Assembly: GCA_900553205.1 (NCBI GenBank)
Contig: USCK01000005.1
Span: 1-29,390, forward strand
DNA from: an uncultured bacterium
Lineage (GTDB): Bacteria > Cyanobacteriota > Vampirovibrionia > Gastranaerophilales > Gastranaerophilaceae
Reading direction: 5' to 3'
DNA length: 29,390 nucleotides
Shown here: positions 15,217 through 22,687 of the stretch, in pieces
How positions within the stretch are numbered: the first letter of the stretch is position 1
Layout: every line of letters begins with the position of its first letter
Program-made: the position numbers and the translations under genes
Notes under the pieces: generated by a model
The model's database searches: none
What the model was told of the DNA's origin: nothing
Seen by the model: only the letters and a program-made list of their open reading frames with translations

Positions 15217-15645
15217 TTAATCTTTAAATAACGGGAAGTTTACTTCATAGCCAGAGCCAGATAATATAATTTGGCCTCCTGTTTTTTGAGCAGTATTTAA
15301 AATAATCGGTGCTAAAAGGTTTACTCTTGTACCTCTAGGGTTGCTATTTGGTATTGCTGCAACATTTAATACAAGAATATCGTCAGTTGATTCGATTTTT
15401 AATTTTTCTACTGCTGAATCAGGGATATCTATTACATAATCAAATTCAAAATACATTGCAGAAGTGGTTACAAAAGCTAACTCAGGTGTCTTTACCGATT
15501 GTAACCATTTAAACGGTGAATCTTCTCCATGATCAATAATAACAAACTTATCTTCTTCCTCATAGCCTATCATTGGCATTAGAAAGGTGAAGATAGCGTC
15601 ATCATTAACCTCAATTTCACCAAATCTCGTTGTTGTAATGTTCAT
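15217..15645 (-). CDS. fliW: Flagellar assembly factor FliW (CsrA antagonist)
   Basis: FliW binds CsrA and prevents it from repressing target messages. In the model species, flagellin releases FliW from this complex. The 142-residue protein has the usual length and the family's opening, TTRFGEIEV-DD-IF-F-PMIGYEE. The conserved PFKWLQSV and DILVLNVAAIP segments and the NLLAPIILN motif follow. Translation starts after AAGGAAA. It lies upstream of csrA and downstream of a secreted TPR gene. No flagellin or flagellar gene is in the window, so the regulated target could be elsewhere or non-flagellar. Confidence 0.93.
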   Translation of the reverse strand: MNITTTRFGEIEVNDDAIFTFLMPMIGYEEEDKFVIIDHGEDSPFKWLQSVKTPELAFVTTSAMYFEFDYVIDIPDSAVEKLKIESTDDILVLNVAAIPNSNPRGTRVNLLAPIILNTAQKTGGQIILSGSGYEVNFPLFKD

Positions 15646-15677
15646 TGTTTTTCCTTTTTATTCCTAATATCTAAAGT

Positions 15678-16520
15678 TTATTTATTATCTGATGATGAAA
15701 AATCAAGGTTTGGCATCATCTGTGACATCATCATTGTTTGTATAAGTTGTTGATTTGCCGCAGGGTTATTACTGCCGTTTTGATTATTCATCATAAAAGG
15801 TAGCATGTTCATCATATTATTCATGCCCATGCCGTTATTGTTGTTTCCATTCATACCCATCATTAAATATGCCGGATTATTCATTTGTTGTGTCATTTGT
15901 TGCACATACATTTTTGCCATCATTTCCTGTTGTTTCTTTTGAGAATCTTCTTGGTTCTGTGGCTGAACTTGTGTGTTTGTCATTTGTCCATTCCAAAGTC
16001 CAGCTTTTTTCAAGGTCATTATAGCTGCACCAATTTCATCGTTTGATGGCATTTTTTCTTGTTTTATAGGTTTAGTAACGACTTTTTTAGTTTCTTGAGT
16101 AACTACTTTAGCTGATTCTTCTTTTTTTATTTCAGGAATTAGGTATTTCTCTGCTTGAGAGTTTTTGCTAATTGATAACTGAGCATCAAGTCCGGTAAAT
16201 CCTGATGTCCCCAAGCAATCTTTAGCAGCTTTTGCCATTGATTTTAATGATTTATCAGAATTCATAGAGATAACTTTATCATAATTCTTTATGGCAAGAG
16301 CTTTGTTATTTGTTTTTGCATAACATAATCCCAAGTAGTAATATGCAACCGGATATGTGGAATCTTGTCCTATAATAGTATTTAGGTTTTTTATACATTC
16401 CGAATATTCACCAGATTTGTATAGAGAAATAGCATCAGAGATTTTATCTTCCATTTGTCCTGCAAAAGTGGAAGAAGATAATAATGCGCATATAATAAAT
16501 GTTAGTATAACTCGTTTCAT
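15678..16520 (-). CDS. Secreted TPR protein with Met/Asn/Gln-rich tail
   Basis: An N-terminal signal peptide is evident: MKRVILTFIICALLSSSTFA with a likely cut after AFA-type residues near 20. Residues 25-100 hold two TPR units (YKSGEYSECIKNLNTII; YYYLGLCYAKTNNKALAIKN). The middle is Lys-rich, with repeated VVTKP/EE elements. From about 165 the chain becomes rich in Met, Asn and Gln, with runs such as NNNNGMGMNNMMNMLP, and is probably disordered. The protein should lie outside the cytoplasmic membrane. It precedes fliW by 32 bases on the same strand. A -10 box TATAAT (minus strand, 16562-16567), with AGGCAA 17 bases before it, probably drives the cluster. The function is not known. Confidence 0.72.
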   Translation of the reverse strand: MKRVILTFIICALLSSSTFAGQMEDKISDAISLYKSGEYSECIKNLNTIIGQDSTYPVAYYYLGLCYAKTNNKALAIKNYDKVISMNSDKSLKSMAKAAKDCLGTSGFTGLDAQLSISKNSQAEKYLIPEIKKEESAKVVTQETKKVVTKPIKQEKMPSNDEIGAAIMTLKKAGLWNGQMTNTQVQPQNQEDSQKKQQEMMAKMYVQQMTQQMNNPAYLMMGMNGNNNNGMGMNNMMNMLPFMMNNQNGSNNPAANQQLIQTMMMSQMMPNLDFSSSDNK

Positions 16521-16561
16521 ACTATATATTTAATGATTCTCCATACTAAATCAACATCTAA

Positions 16562-16590
16562 ATTATACGGGATTTTTAGACTTGTTGCCT
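16562..16590 (-). promoter_or_regulatory. Promoter for the TPR-fliW-csrA cluster
   Basis: TATAAT (16562-16567, minus) has AGGCAA (16585-16590) at a 17-base spacing in place of a TTGACA box. The transcript would start about 36 bases before the TPR protein ATG. Confidence 0.5.
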
Positions 16591-16616
16591 ACTTTAAATG
16601 TAGGATTTATAACAAT

Positions 16617-16648
16617 GGCAAATTATTTTTTTACAAGAGTTATATAAG
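16617..16648 (+). promoter_or_regulatory. GGCAA / TTATATAAG element upstream of the repeat-protein gene
   Basis: GGCAAATTATTTT is followed 22 bases later by TTATATAAG, just before the ATG at 16650. It resembles the GCAA/TTTATATA promoter type with a shorter gap. If it is the promoter, the message would be leaderless. CAAGAG also lies 10-15 bases before the ATG and could be a ribosome binding site. Confidence 0.3.
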
Positions 16649-16649
16649 T

Positions 16650-18511
16650 ATGAAAATTTGTTCGACTTTTCAATCAACATTTATTCAAAATAATCAAAAT
16701 AAAAATAATTCAGTACCAAATAAAAATATAGCTCAATTTATTCCAGATACTGTATCTTTTGGTGCGATGAAAAAGTGCGATTTTAAGGGTATAGATAGAG
16801 TTTGTGTAGAAAAATTCAAAGCTCCGATAGAAAAGTTCAATAAAAATGAAGATTTGCAAAGTTGGGCAGGAAAACTCTTAAATACTATTATAAAAAAGGA
16901 CTATAAAGGTCGCCAACAAGCAACAGTAATTCAACGAAAAAGTTTACTTAAAGAATGGGGCGATTATGTAACAAAAGAAAATGACGCATATAATAACTCT
17001 GCAGGCTTGCTCATAATGTCCTCTATTACAAAAGATTTGAAACCTGAGAATGATGTTCTTCCTCCAGTTTTGAACAAGGGTATCTTGTCAGATGTGATGT
17101 CAAAAGTCGATAATGGGCAAGATGTAAATATTCTCAAAGAATACAAAAATACCTTGAAAAATAAATATTTAACAATGGAGAATAAATCGGCAGATCTTAC
17201 AGGGTGGATAGTTATTCCGTCAAAAAGTCATGATGCAGAGAATTTTGATAGTAATGTAGAGAAACTACAAACATTATCTCATCATAATTGGTGTACTCAT
17301 CGTTCTTATGCAGAGCCATATCTTTCTCTTGGGGATTTTCATGTATATTTAGAAAAAGGGAATCCAAAACTAGGGGTCAGGTTTGTTGGTAACAAAATAC
17401 AAGAAATTCAAGGCGAAAAAAATAATGCAAGAATACCTAATAAATATTTAGATGTTACTAAAAAACATGTAAAAAATATAGATTATCATCAAGAGCAAAA
17501 TTAGAATTTAATGTAGCAAATAAAGTAAAACGGCAGGCTGAAAAGCTAAGAGAATTCTTTAAAGGGAAAGATGATTATGAAATATTTGGATATTTAGGAT
17601 ATTTACCAAATTCCAAAGGTTCAATTTTAGAGTCAAAAGAAAAGAATTTCTTTGGTAAAGTTTTGAACTTTTTTGGCTTAAAAAAAGAAGAATCTATCAA
17701 ATTGCCTGAGCGAAAATCAAAGAATATAACTCTTGCATTTTATAAACAACCAAATAAAGAGTTGATTTTTGAAGATTTCGGAATAGATGAAAATAAACTT
17801 TTCCAAAATGTAAGGAGGATACAAGGCAAAGCTGATTTTTCAGGAAGTAAATTAGATTCGCTTAATAATTTAGAAACTATATCAGGAAAAGTTGATTTTG
17901 CATATTCTCAAATAAAAGATTTGGGTAGCTTGAAAAGAATCGGTGGTGATACTGATTTTAATCATTCAATAATTAAAGATTTGGGAAATCTTGAAACTAT
18001 AGGTGGTGATGTTTGGTTCAAAGATTCAGAAGTAGTTTCTTTAGCAAAATTAAGAAAAATTGGTGGTTCTGCAGAATTTAATAACTCAAAAGTTGAGGAT
18101 TTAGGAGAATTAAAGGTTATTAGTAAAGATGCAACTTTTGATGGCTCTCAAATCAAATCTCTAAAAAACTTACAAGAAATAAAAGGTGATGCAGATTTTT
18201 CTAGAAGCATGGTAGAAGATTTAGGAGCTTTGAAAATTATTGGTGGTGATGCCAATTTCTGTCAAAGTCCAGTTAAAGATTTAGGAATGTTAGAGAGTAT
18301 CGGCAAAGATGCAATTTTTGAATATTCAAAAGTTAAAGATTTGAAGAGTTTAAGAAATATTGGAGGAACTGCATATATCGGACATTCAGAGATAAAACAT
18401 TCTAATTTAGATAAGATATTTTTCTGCCACCCAAATGAATACAAGAAAATGAAACAACCAAATCCTTATAGTCGCTTGATTTATACAACCGGAGCCCCTT
18501 TAAAACGATAA
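16650..18511 (+). pseudogene. Frame-broken repeat protein: WCT/GDFH domain plus nine 20-residue leucine-rich-type repeats
   Basis: Two abutting frames read as one protein once a single base is restored. The first frame begins at ATG 16650 (MKICSTFQSTF, then PDTVSFGA), and ends at a TAG (17502-17504). It holds a region with WCTHRSYAEPYLSLGDFHVY and GVRFVGNKIQEIQGEKNN at about 245-290 (counted from 16650). The second frame is open from 17462 and continues LEFNVANKVKRQAEKLREFF without its own start signal. The break falls at CAAAATTA (17496-17503); one extra A in the A4 run would join them into about 620 residues. The C-terminal part has nine consecutive repeats of exactly 20 residues. I cannot name the first domain. 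It may be a real inactivation, a phase-variable A-run or a sequencing error. Confidence 0.7.
17858..18397 (+). repeat. Nine tandem 60-base coding repeats
   Basis: Each unit encodes 20 residues with the pattern [DS]L-x-x-L-x-x-I-G-G-D-A-x-F-x-x-S-x-V/I-K/E, for example DLGNLETIGGDVWFKDSEVV. All nine are the same length, without gaps. A partial unit (RRIQGKADFSGSKLD) precedes them. The spacing of Leu, Ile and Phe predicts a right-handed solenoid. The DNA copies have diverged, so the array looks old and selected at the protein level. Confidence 0.85.
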
Positions 18512-18517
18512 GGTTTA

Positions 18518-19615
18518 TTATACATTAAATCTAAAGTGTACTAAATCTCCGTCTTGTACGATGTATTCTTTACCTTCAAGTCTTGTAACACCTTTTTCTT
18601 TACAAGCTGTATATGAACCAAGTTCTTTAAAATCTTTGTACGGTGTAATTTCAGCTCTGATGAATCCTTTTTCAAAATCTGTATGAATTACACCTGCAGC
18701 TTGTGGTGCTTTTGTTCCTTCTGTAATAGTCCAGGCTCTAACTTCTTTTTCTCCGGCTGTAATAAATGTAATTAAGTTAAGTAATGAATAAACTGACTTA
18801 ATCATTTTGTTGATACCACTATCTTCAACTCCCAAATCTGCAAGATATTCTTTAGCTTCTTCAGGGCCAAGCTCAACAAGTTCTTCTTCAATTTTAGCAG
18901 AGATGATAACCATTTCTGCTCCATGTGCTTTTGCGTATTCGCCAACCTTTTGAGTATATTGGTTTCCGTCTTTCATGTCGTTTTCTGATACATTAGCACA
19001 ATAGATAACCGGTTTTACAGACATTAGGTTAAGGTTATTAAGAACTTTTATTTCGTCCTCTGTAAAATGGTCTTCAAGTTTGATAAATGAGCCTTCTGAT
19101 AGCAGTTCTGTTACTTTTTTCAAAGCTTTATCTTCAATAACGGCTTCTTTATCGCCTGATTTTACAGTTTTAACAATTCTTGCTTGACGTTTCTCTATAG
19201 ATGCTAAATCTGCTAATATGAGTTCTGTATTAATTACTTCAATGTCAGAAATAGGGTCAACTTTACCGTCAACGTGGATTGTGTTTTCGTCATCGAAACA
19301 TCTTACTACTTGAATGATTGCATCAACTTCTCTTATGTTGTGCAAAAATTGGTTGCCAAGTCCTTCACCTTTGCTTGCACCTTTTACAAGTCCTGCGATA
19401 TCAACAAATTCAATCGCCGTCGGAATTATCTCTTGAGTTTTGCAAAGTTTTGCTAAAACTTCAAGCCTTTCATCAGGAACAGTTACAACACCAACATTAG
19501 GTTCTATAGTACAAAACGGATAATTAGCACTTTGTGCATTTTTTGATGCTGTAAGTGCATTAAACAATGTTGATTTTCCTACGTTTGGTAATCCTACTAT
19601 TCCGGCTCTTAACAT
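18518..19615 (-). CDS. ychF: Ribosome-associated ATPase YchF (OLA1 type)
   Basis: YchF is a conserved Obg-like P-loop protein that binds ribosomes, hydrolyses ATP rather than GTP, and affects stress responses. The 365-residue length is normal. Walker A GLPNVGKST is at 8-16, and the switch II motif DIAGLVKGASKGEGLG is at about 73-88. The usual G4 NKxD is replaced by NVSE (in YCANVSEND), the family hallmark of altered base specificity. A coiled-coil region spans about 125-215, and a C-terminal TGS domain covers about 280-365. GAGGA precedes the ATG, which directly abuts the deoC stop, so the two genes form an operon. Its end lies 6 bases from the end of the convergent repeat-protein gene. Confidence 0.96.
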   Translation of the reverse strand: MLRAGIVGLPNVGKSTLFNALTASKNAQSANYPFCTIEPNVGVVTVPDERLEVLAKLCKTQEIIPTAIEFVDIAGLVKGASKGEGLGNQFLHNIREVDAIIQVVRCFDDENTIHVDGKVDPISDIEVINTELILADLASIEKRQARIVKTVKSGDKEAVIEDKALKKVTELLSEGSFIKLEDHFTEDEIKVLNNLNLMSVKPVIYCANVSENDMKDGNQYTQKVGEYAKAHGAEMVIISAKIEEELVELGPEEAKEYLADLGVEDSGINKMIKSVYSLLNLITFITAGEKEVRAWTITEGTKAPQAAGVIHTDFEKGFIRAEITPYKDFKELGSYTACKEKGVTRLEGKEYIVQDGDLVHFRFNV

Positions 19616-20278
19616 TTATTTATTCCTCATTTCTTCTGCTATTTTTAATCCTGAACTTGTGCCTAATCTAGTTGCGCCAGCTTTTATAAGTGCGAGTGCT
19701 TTTTCTGAATCTCTTATGCCTCCAGAGGCTTTGACTTTTAAACCAAACGGTGAAACTGTTTTGTACATCAATTCTACATCTTCTACCTTCGCACCAACAC
19801 CGTTTTTTACAAACCCTGTTGAGGTTTTTACTAAATCAGCTTTTGCATCAATACATATTTCGCATGCTTTTTTGATTTCGTCTTTTGTTAATAAATCTGT
19901 TTCCAAAATAACTTTCAAAATATTGTTTGGACAGGCATGTCTAACTGCTTCTATATCTTGTTTTACATACTCGAAATCTTTATCTTTTAGTTTTGATACA
20001 TTAATAACCATATCTATTTCATCGGCACCGTCCTCAAGAGCTTTTTTTGTTTCAAAAGCTTTGACCTCAGAAGTGTTAGCACCCAAAGGAAATCCGATAA
20101 CTGTAACTATTTTTACATCAGAATCTTTAAGAACAGTTTTTGCATCTCTTACAAAGCATGGATTAACACAAACTCCTAAAAAATTATTCTCTTTAGCTTC
20201 TTCAAAAAGCTTTGCGAGTCCGTCTTTTGTAGCATCTTGTTTAAGTAATGTATGCTCAATGTATTCTGAAATATTCAT
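19616..20278 (-). CDS. deoC: Deoxyribose-phosphate aldolase
   Basis: DeoC splits 2-deoxyribose-5-phosphate into glyceraldehyde-3-phosphate and acetaldehyde, feeding deoxynucleoside breakdown into glycolysis. I choose ATG 20278 (MNISEYIEHTLLKQDAT), giving 220 residues, the usual bacterial length. A GTG at 20302 would lie at the predicted transcription start. Visible motifs are EHTLLK, the KTSTGF segment, KVILETDLL, and KVKASGGIRD, whose lysine is in the region of the family's active-site pair. The ATG has GGGG upstream. It is the first gene of a two-gene unit with ychF. Other pentose-phosphate or deo-operon genes are absent, although tdk lies 2.4 kb away on the other strand. Confidence 0.94.
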   Translation of the reverse strand: MNISEYIEHTLLKQDATKDGLAKLFEEAKENNFLGVCVNPCFVRDAKTVLKDSDVKIVTVIGFPLGANTSEVKAFETKKALEDGADEIDMVINVSKLKDKDFEYVKQDIEAVRHACPNNILKVILETDLLTKDEIKKACEICIDAKADLVKTSTGFVKNGVGAKVEDVELMYKTVSPFGLKVKASGGIRDSEKALALIKAGATRLGTSSGLKIAEEMRNK

Positions 20279-20306
20279 ATCAAAACCCCATATATTGTTC
20301 ACTTAT

Positions 20307-20312
20307 ATTCTA
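20307..20312 (-). promoter_or_regulatory. Promoter -10 box for deoC-ychF
   Basis: TAGAAT on the minus strand predicts a start about seven bases on, near 20300. This leaves a leader of about 20 bases with GGGG before the chosen deoC ATG. Confidence 0.45.
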
Positions 20313-20390
20313 TCACAAATAAAATTTGGTATAATTAACTAATTGACAAAGCATGGGAAAAGCTCTAATAATATTAATTAGCAAATTTAC

Positions 20391-20448
20391 ATTTGTAACA
20401 AATTGTGTACAAACTAGCAAAAAAAATTTATTTTCTGTTTTATATAAG
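20391..20448 (+). promoter_or_regulatory. Putative promoter of the shared GCAA/TTTATATA type
   Basis: TTTGTAACAAA and GTACAAAC precede GCAA (20417). TTTATATAAG starts 22 bases later, one base less than in the other three copies. The first ATG gene follows 60 bases downstream (20509). The TTTGT/ACAAA half-sites could also be an operator. Confidence 0.45.
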
Positions 20449-20508
20449 AGGACACATTAAAAGAAAGTATAAAAATAAAAAAGTTATAAAAAGAAAGACA
20501 GGTTCATT

Positions 20509-20811
20509 ATGGGTGATATCAATAACATTAATCCGAACAAAGAAATACTTCTTCAAGCATCTGCTATGAACAGTGCACAACCTGCAAAAAAAGAAACAGC
20601 GCCGGAAGCTCCTCAACAAAAAGATGCTTCAGCTCCAGTTTCAGAAGCTTTGGGAAAATCAATGGTGAAAGTAGATAACCATGATGCAGATATGCAACGC
20701 TTGTTGAAGAATCCACAATTAGCAGAAGTTTCTGACAAGATGTTTAATGCAGCATGTAAAGCTGGTGTTGCTTATCCGGAAGCGGCTACATTTGCAACTA
20801 TAGATTCTTAG
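20509..20811 (+). CDS. Hypothetical protein, 100 residues
   Basis: I do not recognise this protein. Residues 1-45 are of low complexity (Ala, Pro, Gln, Lys, Glu, e.g. KKETAPEAPQQKDASAPVSE) and probably disordered. The second half (about 46-100) is compact and helical, with NPQLAEVSDKMFNAACKAG and VAYPEAATFATIDS. There is no signal peptide or membrane helix. ACAGG lies nine bases before the ATG. It has its own promoter region, matching that of three other genes in the window, and a hairpin after its stop, so it is most likely a separate transcription unit. Confidence 0.65.
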   Translation: MGDINNINPNKEILLQASAMNSAQPAKKETAPEAPQQKDASAPVSEALGKSMVKVDNHDADMQRLLKNPQLAEVSDKMFNAACKAGVAYPEAATFATIDS

Positions 20812-20839
20812 TTATATAATAAAACTTAAGAGATTAGAT

Positions 20840-20866
20840 ATATGCCCTTTATGAGGGCATATTTAT
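20840..20866 (+). terminator. Hairpin terminator after the 100-residue gene
   Basis: ATATGCCCT (20840-20848) pairs with AGGGCATAT (20854-20862) around a 5-base loop. The following TTATT is a weak T-tract, so some read-through to the kinase gene 25 bases downstream is likely. Confidence 0.6.
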
Positions 20867-20887
20867 TGGGAATAGAGAGATTTAATT

Positions 20888-21943
20888 ATGAGTAAGAAGA
20901 AGGTTTTTACAATAGGTAGTGCAACTATGGATGTTTTTGTGGAATGTGATTCTGCAAATATCGTATCAGTATGTAAGAATGACAGCTCATCAAGTTATAT
21001 GAGTTATCCTTACGGTGCAAAACTCGATATGTCGAACTTTTCTTCTAAAGTCGGTGGTGGTGGCGTAAATACTGCCATGAACTTTGCAAATTTAGGTTAT
21101 GACACTTCTGCAATTTTTAAAGTCGGTGATGATATTTATTACCAAGGTATCATGGAAAACTTCAAAAACACGAGTGTAAAGACTGATTGTATGATTCAAG
21201 ATAAAACAATAAGCACAGGGTTCTCTATTATTTTGGTTAGTTTTCAAGGTGATAGAACTGTTTTGGCTCATCGTGGCGCAAATGCCCTTATCAAGATAGA
21301 GGATATCTGTTTTGACAAATTAAAAGAGGCTGACTGGCTTTATATTGCGCCATTAAATGGTGAGTCTAATAAAGTTTTAGAGCCTTTAGTAAATTTTGCA
21401 AAAGAAAACGATATCAAGGTTTGTTTTAATGCTGGAACAACGAGTATTAAACAGGGCTTTGAATATATGAAGCATATTCTTGAAAGCGCAGATGTTGTTG
21501 TAATGAACAAAGAAGAAGCTTCAATGTGTAGTGGAATAAAAGTTCGTCCTGATACTAAAACGGTTCATTATTCAGATGAAGAACTGCATCCTGATGTAGT
21601 TGAAATGTTAAAGAAATTAAAAGTAAGTGGTAATCGAATTGTTGTAATAACAGATGGTGGCAGAGGAGCTTATGCTTATGATGGTAAGGAGTTTTACATT
21701 TGCCCAGTATATGAATCTCCTGTAGTTTCAACACTTGGGGCTGGAGATGCTTTTGCATCGACCTTCTTTGCTTCTTTGAAAGAAACGGGTAAAGATATTG
21801 GTAAATCTTTAATGTATGCTTCGGTAGAATCAAGTTCGGTTGTTTCTAAGTTTGGTGCAACAGAAGGGTTGATAACATTTGAGCAGATTAAAGAAAAGCT
21901 AAAAGAAACTCCTAATTATACTTATAAAAAGTTAGAGTTATGA
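20888..21943 (+). CDS. PfkB-family sugar/nucleoside kinase
   Basis: This 351-residue protein phosphorylates a sugar or nucleoside with ATP. PfkB hallmarks are an N-terminal IGSATMDVFVE strand, the GGGGVNTAMNFANLG motif (glycines that hold the substrate), and the C-terminal STLGAGDAFASTFFASL, whose Asp in GAGD is the catalytic base. The usual first residue of the DTxGAGD motif is Ser here. The substrate cannot be fixed: ribokinase, adenosine kinase and fructokinase relatives share these motifs. An inserted segment near 220-240 (VRPDTKTVHYSDEELHPDV) looks lineage-specific. It overlaps the nuclease gene by four bases (ATGA), so the two are co-transcribed. Confidence 0.88.
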   Translation: MSKKKVFTIGSATMDVFVECDSANIVSVCKNDSSSSYMSYPYGAKLDMSNFSSKVGGGGVNTAMNFANLGYDTSAIFKVGDDIYYQGIMENFKNTSVKTDCMIQDKTISTGFSIILVSFQGDRTVLAHRGANALIKIEDICFDKLKEADWLYIAPLNGESNKVLEPLVNFAKENDIKVCFNAGTTSIKQGFEYMKHILESADVVVMNKEEASMCSGIKVRPDTKTVHYSDEELHPDVVEMLKKLKVSGNRIVVITDGGRGAYAYDGKEFYICPVYESPVVSTLGAGDAFASTFFASLKETGKDIGKSLMYASVESSSVVSKFGATEGLITFEQIKEKLKETPNYTYKKLEL

Positions 21944-22563
21944 TATATTCACCTCAAATGCTTAATACCTTTCAGGAATGTCCTGTAAAGTATTATTATA
22001 GGTTTGTAAAAAATATTATTGCACCAACTCTGGATAGCAAGTTCTTGGTTGGTAAAAATATTCATGCTTTGGCTTCTTATTATTTAAAAGCTCAAGATAT
22101 TTCAATGTATGAATTGAATGATAACGAAGTTATGATGTGGAATAACCTCAAAGGTTGCAAATATTTTTCATATTCTACCAAAATGGTAGAATCTACTGTT
22201 GCATGTAATGTTTCGGGTAATTGGATTGGTGGGCGTTTAGATGCCTTGGTTGCAAAAGATGAAGATTATTATATCTTGGATTATAAAACAGGTGAGATTC
22301 CGAATAATGCAAAATACAATTATCAAACTATCGTGTATTTAATGAGTTGTGATAAATTGATTTCTAATTATAAAAAATTAAATTTTGTGTATCTGAATGT
22401 CAGAACGGGAGAAGAAGAAATTATAACTTTTTCCGACACCTTGAATCAAGAATATGAGGATAAATTGACCAATATTATCAACGATATAGTAAAATTATCG
22501 GTACCTATCCCCCATAAGAATCAACAATGTCTAAGATGTTCTTATGCAAAGATGTGCCTATAA
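21940..22563 (+). CDS. Cas4/RecB-like PD-(D/E)XK nuclease with Fe-S cysteines
   Basis: This 207-residue protein is a small nuclease of the RecB/Cas4 fold. Catalytic residues line up as H42 (GKNIHALA), D101 (GGRLDALV), D114 and K116 (ILDYKTG), and Q129 and Y133 (QTIVY). Four cysteines, C14 and then C197, C200 and C206, have the spacing of the iron-sulfur cluster found in Cas4 and AddB. It opens with S-P-Q-M-L-N-T-F-Q-E-C-P, typical of this family. It should process DNA ends in repair. No CRISPR array or cas gene is in the window, so this is a stand-alone member. The start overlaps the kinase stop by four bases. Confidence 0.85.
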   Translation: MIYSPQMLNTFQECPVKYYYRFVKNIIAPTLDSKFLVGKNIHALASYYLKAQDISMYELNDNEVMMWNNLKGCKYFSYSTKMVESTVACNVSGNWIGGRLDALVAKDEDYYILDYKTGEIPNNAKYNYQTIVYLMSCDKLISNYKKLNFVYLNVRTGEEEIITFSDTLNQEYEDKLTNIINDIVKLSVPIPHKNQQCLRCSYAKMCL

Positions 22564-22612
22564 TTGGTATATAGACAACCTGCCATTCAATCATTTAGAA
22601 ATGTTAAGAAGT

Positions 22613-22642
22613 TTGACTAAAATGCAGTTTTTCTTGTAAAAT
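22613..22642 (+). promoter_or_regulatory. tdk promoter
   Basis: TTGACT (22613-22618) and TAAAAT (22637-22642) are separated by 18 bases, a good housekeeping-type promoter. Transcription would start at about 22649, giving a leader of about 40 bases with GGGAGA and GGGGAT before the ATG. Confidence 0.75.
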
Positions 22643-22687
22643 AATAAGTGTAAAAAATACAATCTTGGGAGATGATTTGGGGATATT

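Noticed and set aside
16533..16649. Longer start for the repeat-protein gene at 16533
   Set aside because: It lacks a ribosome binding site and overlaps the promoter region of the divergent TPR gene. ATG 16650 has a possible CAAGAG site and begins the typical N-terminus.
17490..17505. Programmed -1 frameshift in the repeat-protein gene
   Set aside because: The bases before the stop (GCAAAATTAG) do not form an X-XXY-YYZ slippery heptamer in the right frame, so mutation or sequencing error is more likely.
20279..20302. GTG start for deoC at 20302
   Set aside because: The codon is at the predicted transcription start. The ATG at 20278 gives the standard length and has GGGG upstream.
19659..20342. 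Long plus-strand frame opposite deoC
   Set aside because: It is a mirror of the well-supported deoC coding strand, and its Ser/Phe-rich product resembles no known protein.
21940..22563. Cas4 as evidence of a CRISPR system
   Set aside because: No direct-repeat array and no other cas gene was seen anywhere in the window; the protein fits a stand-alone RecB-like nuclease.
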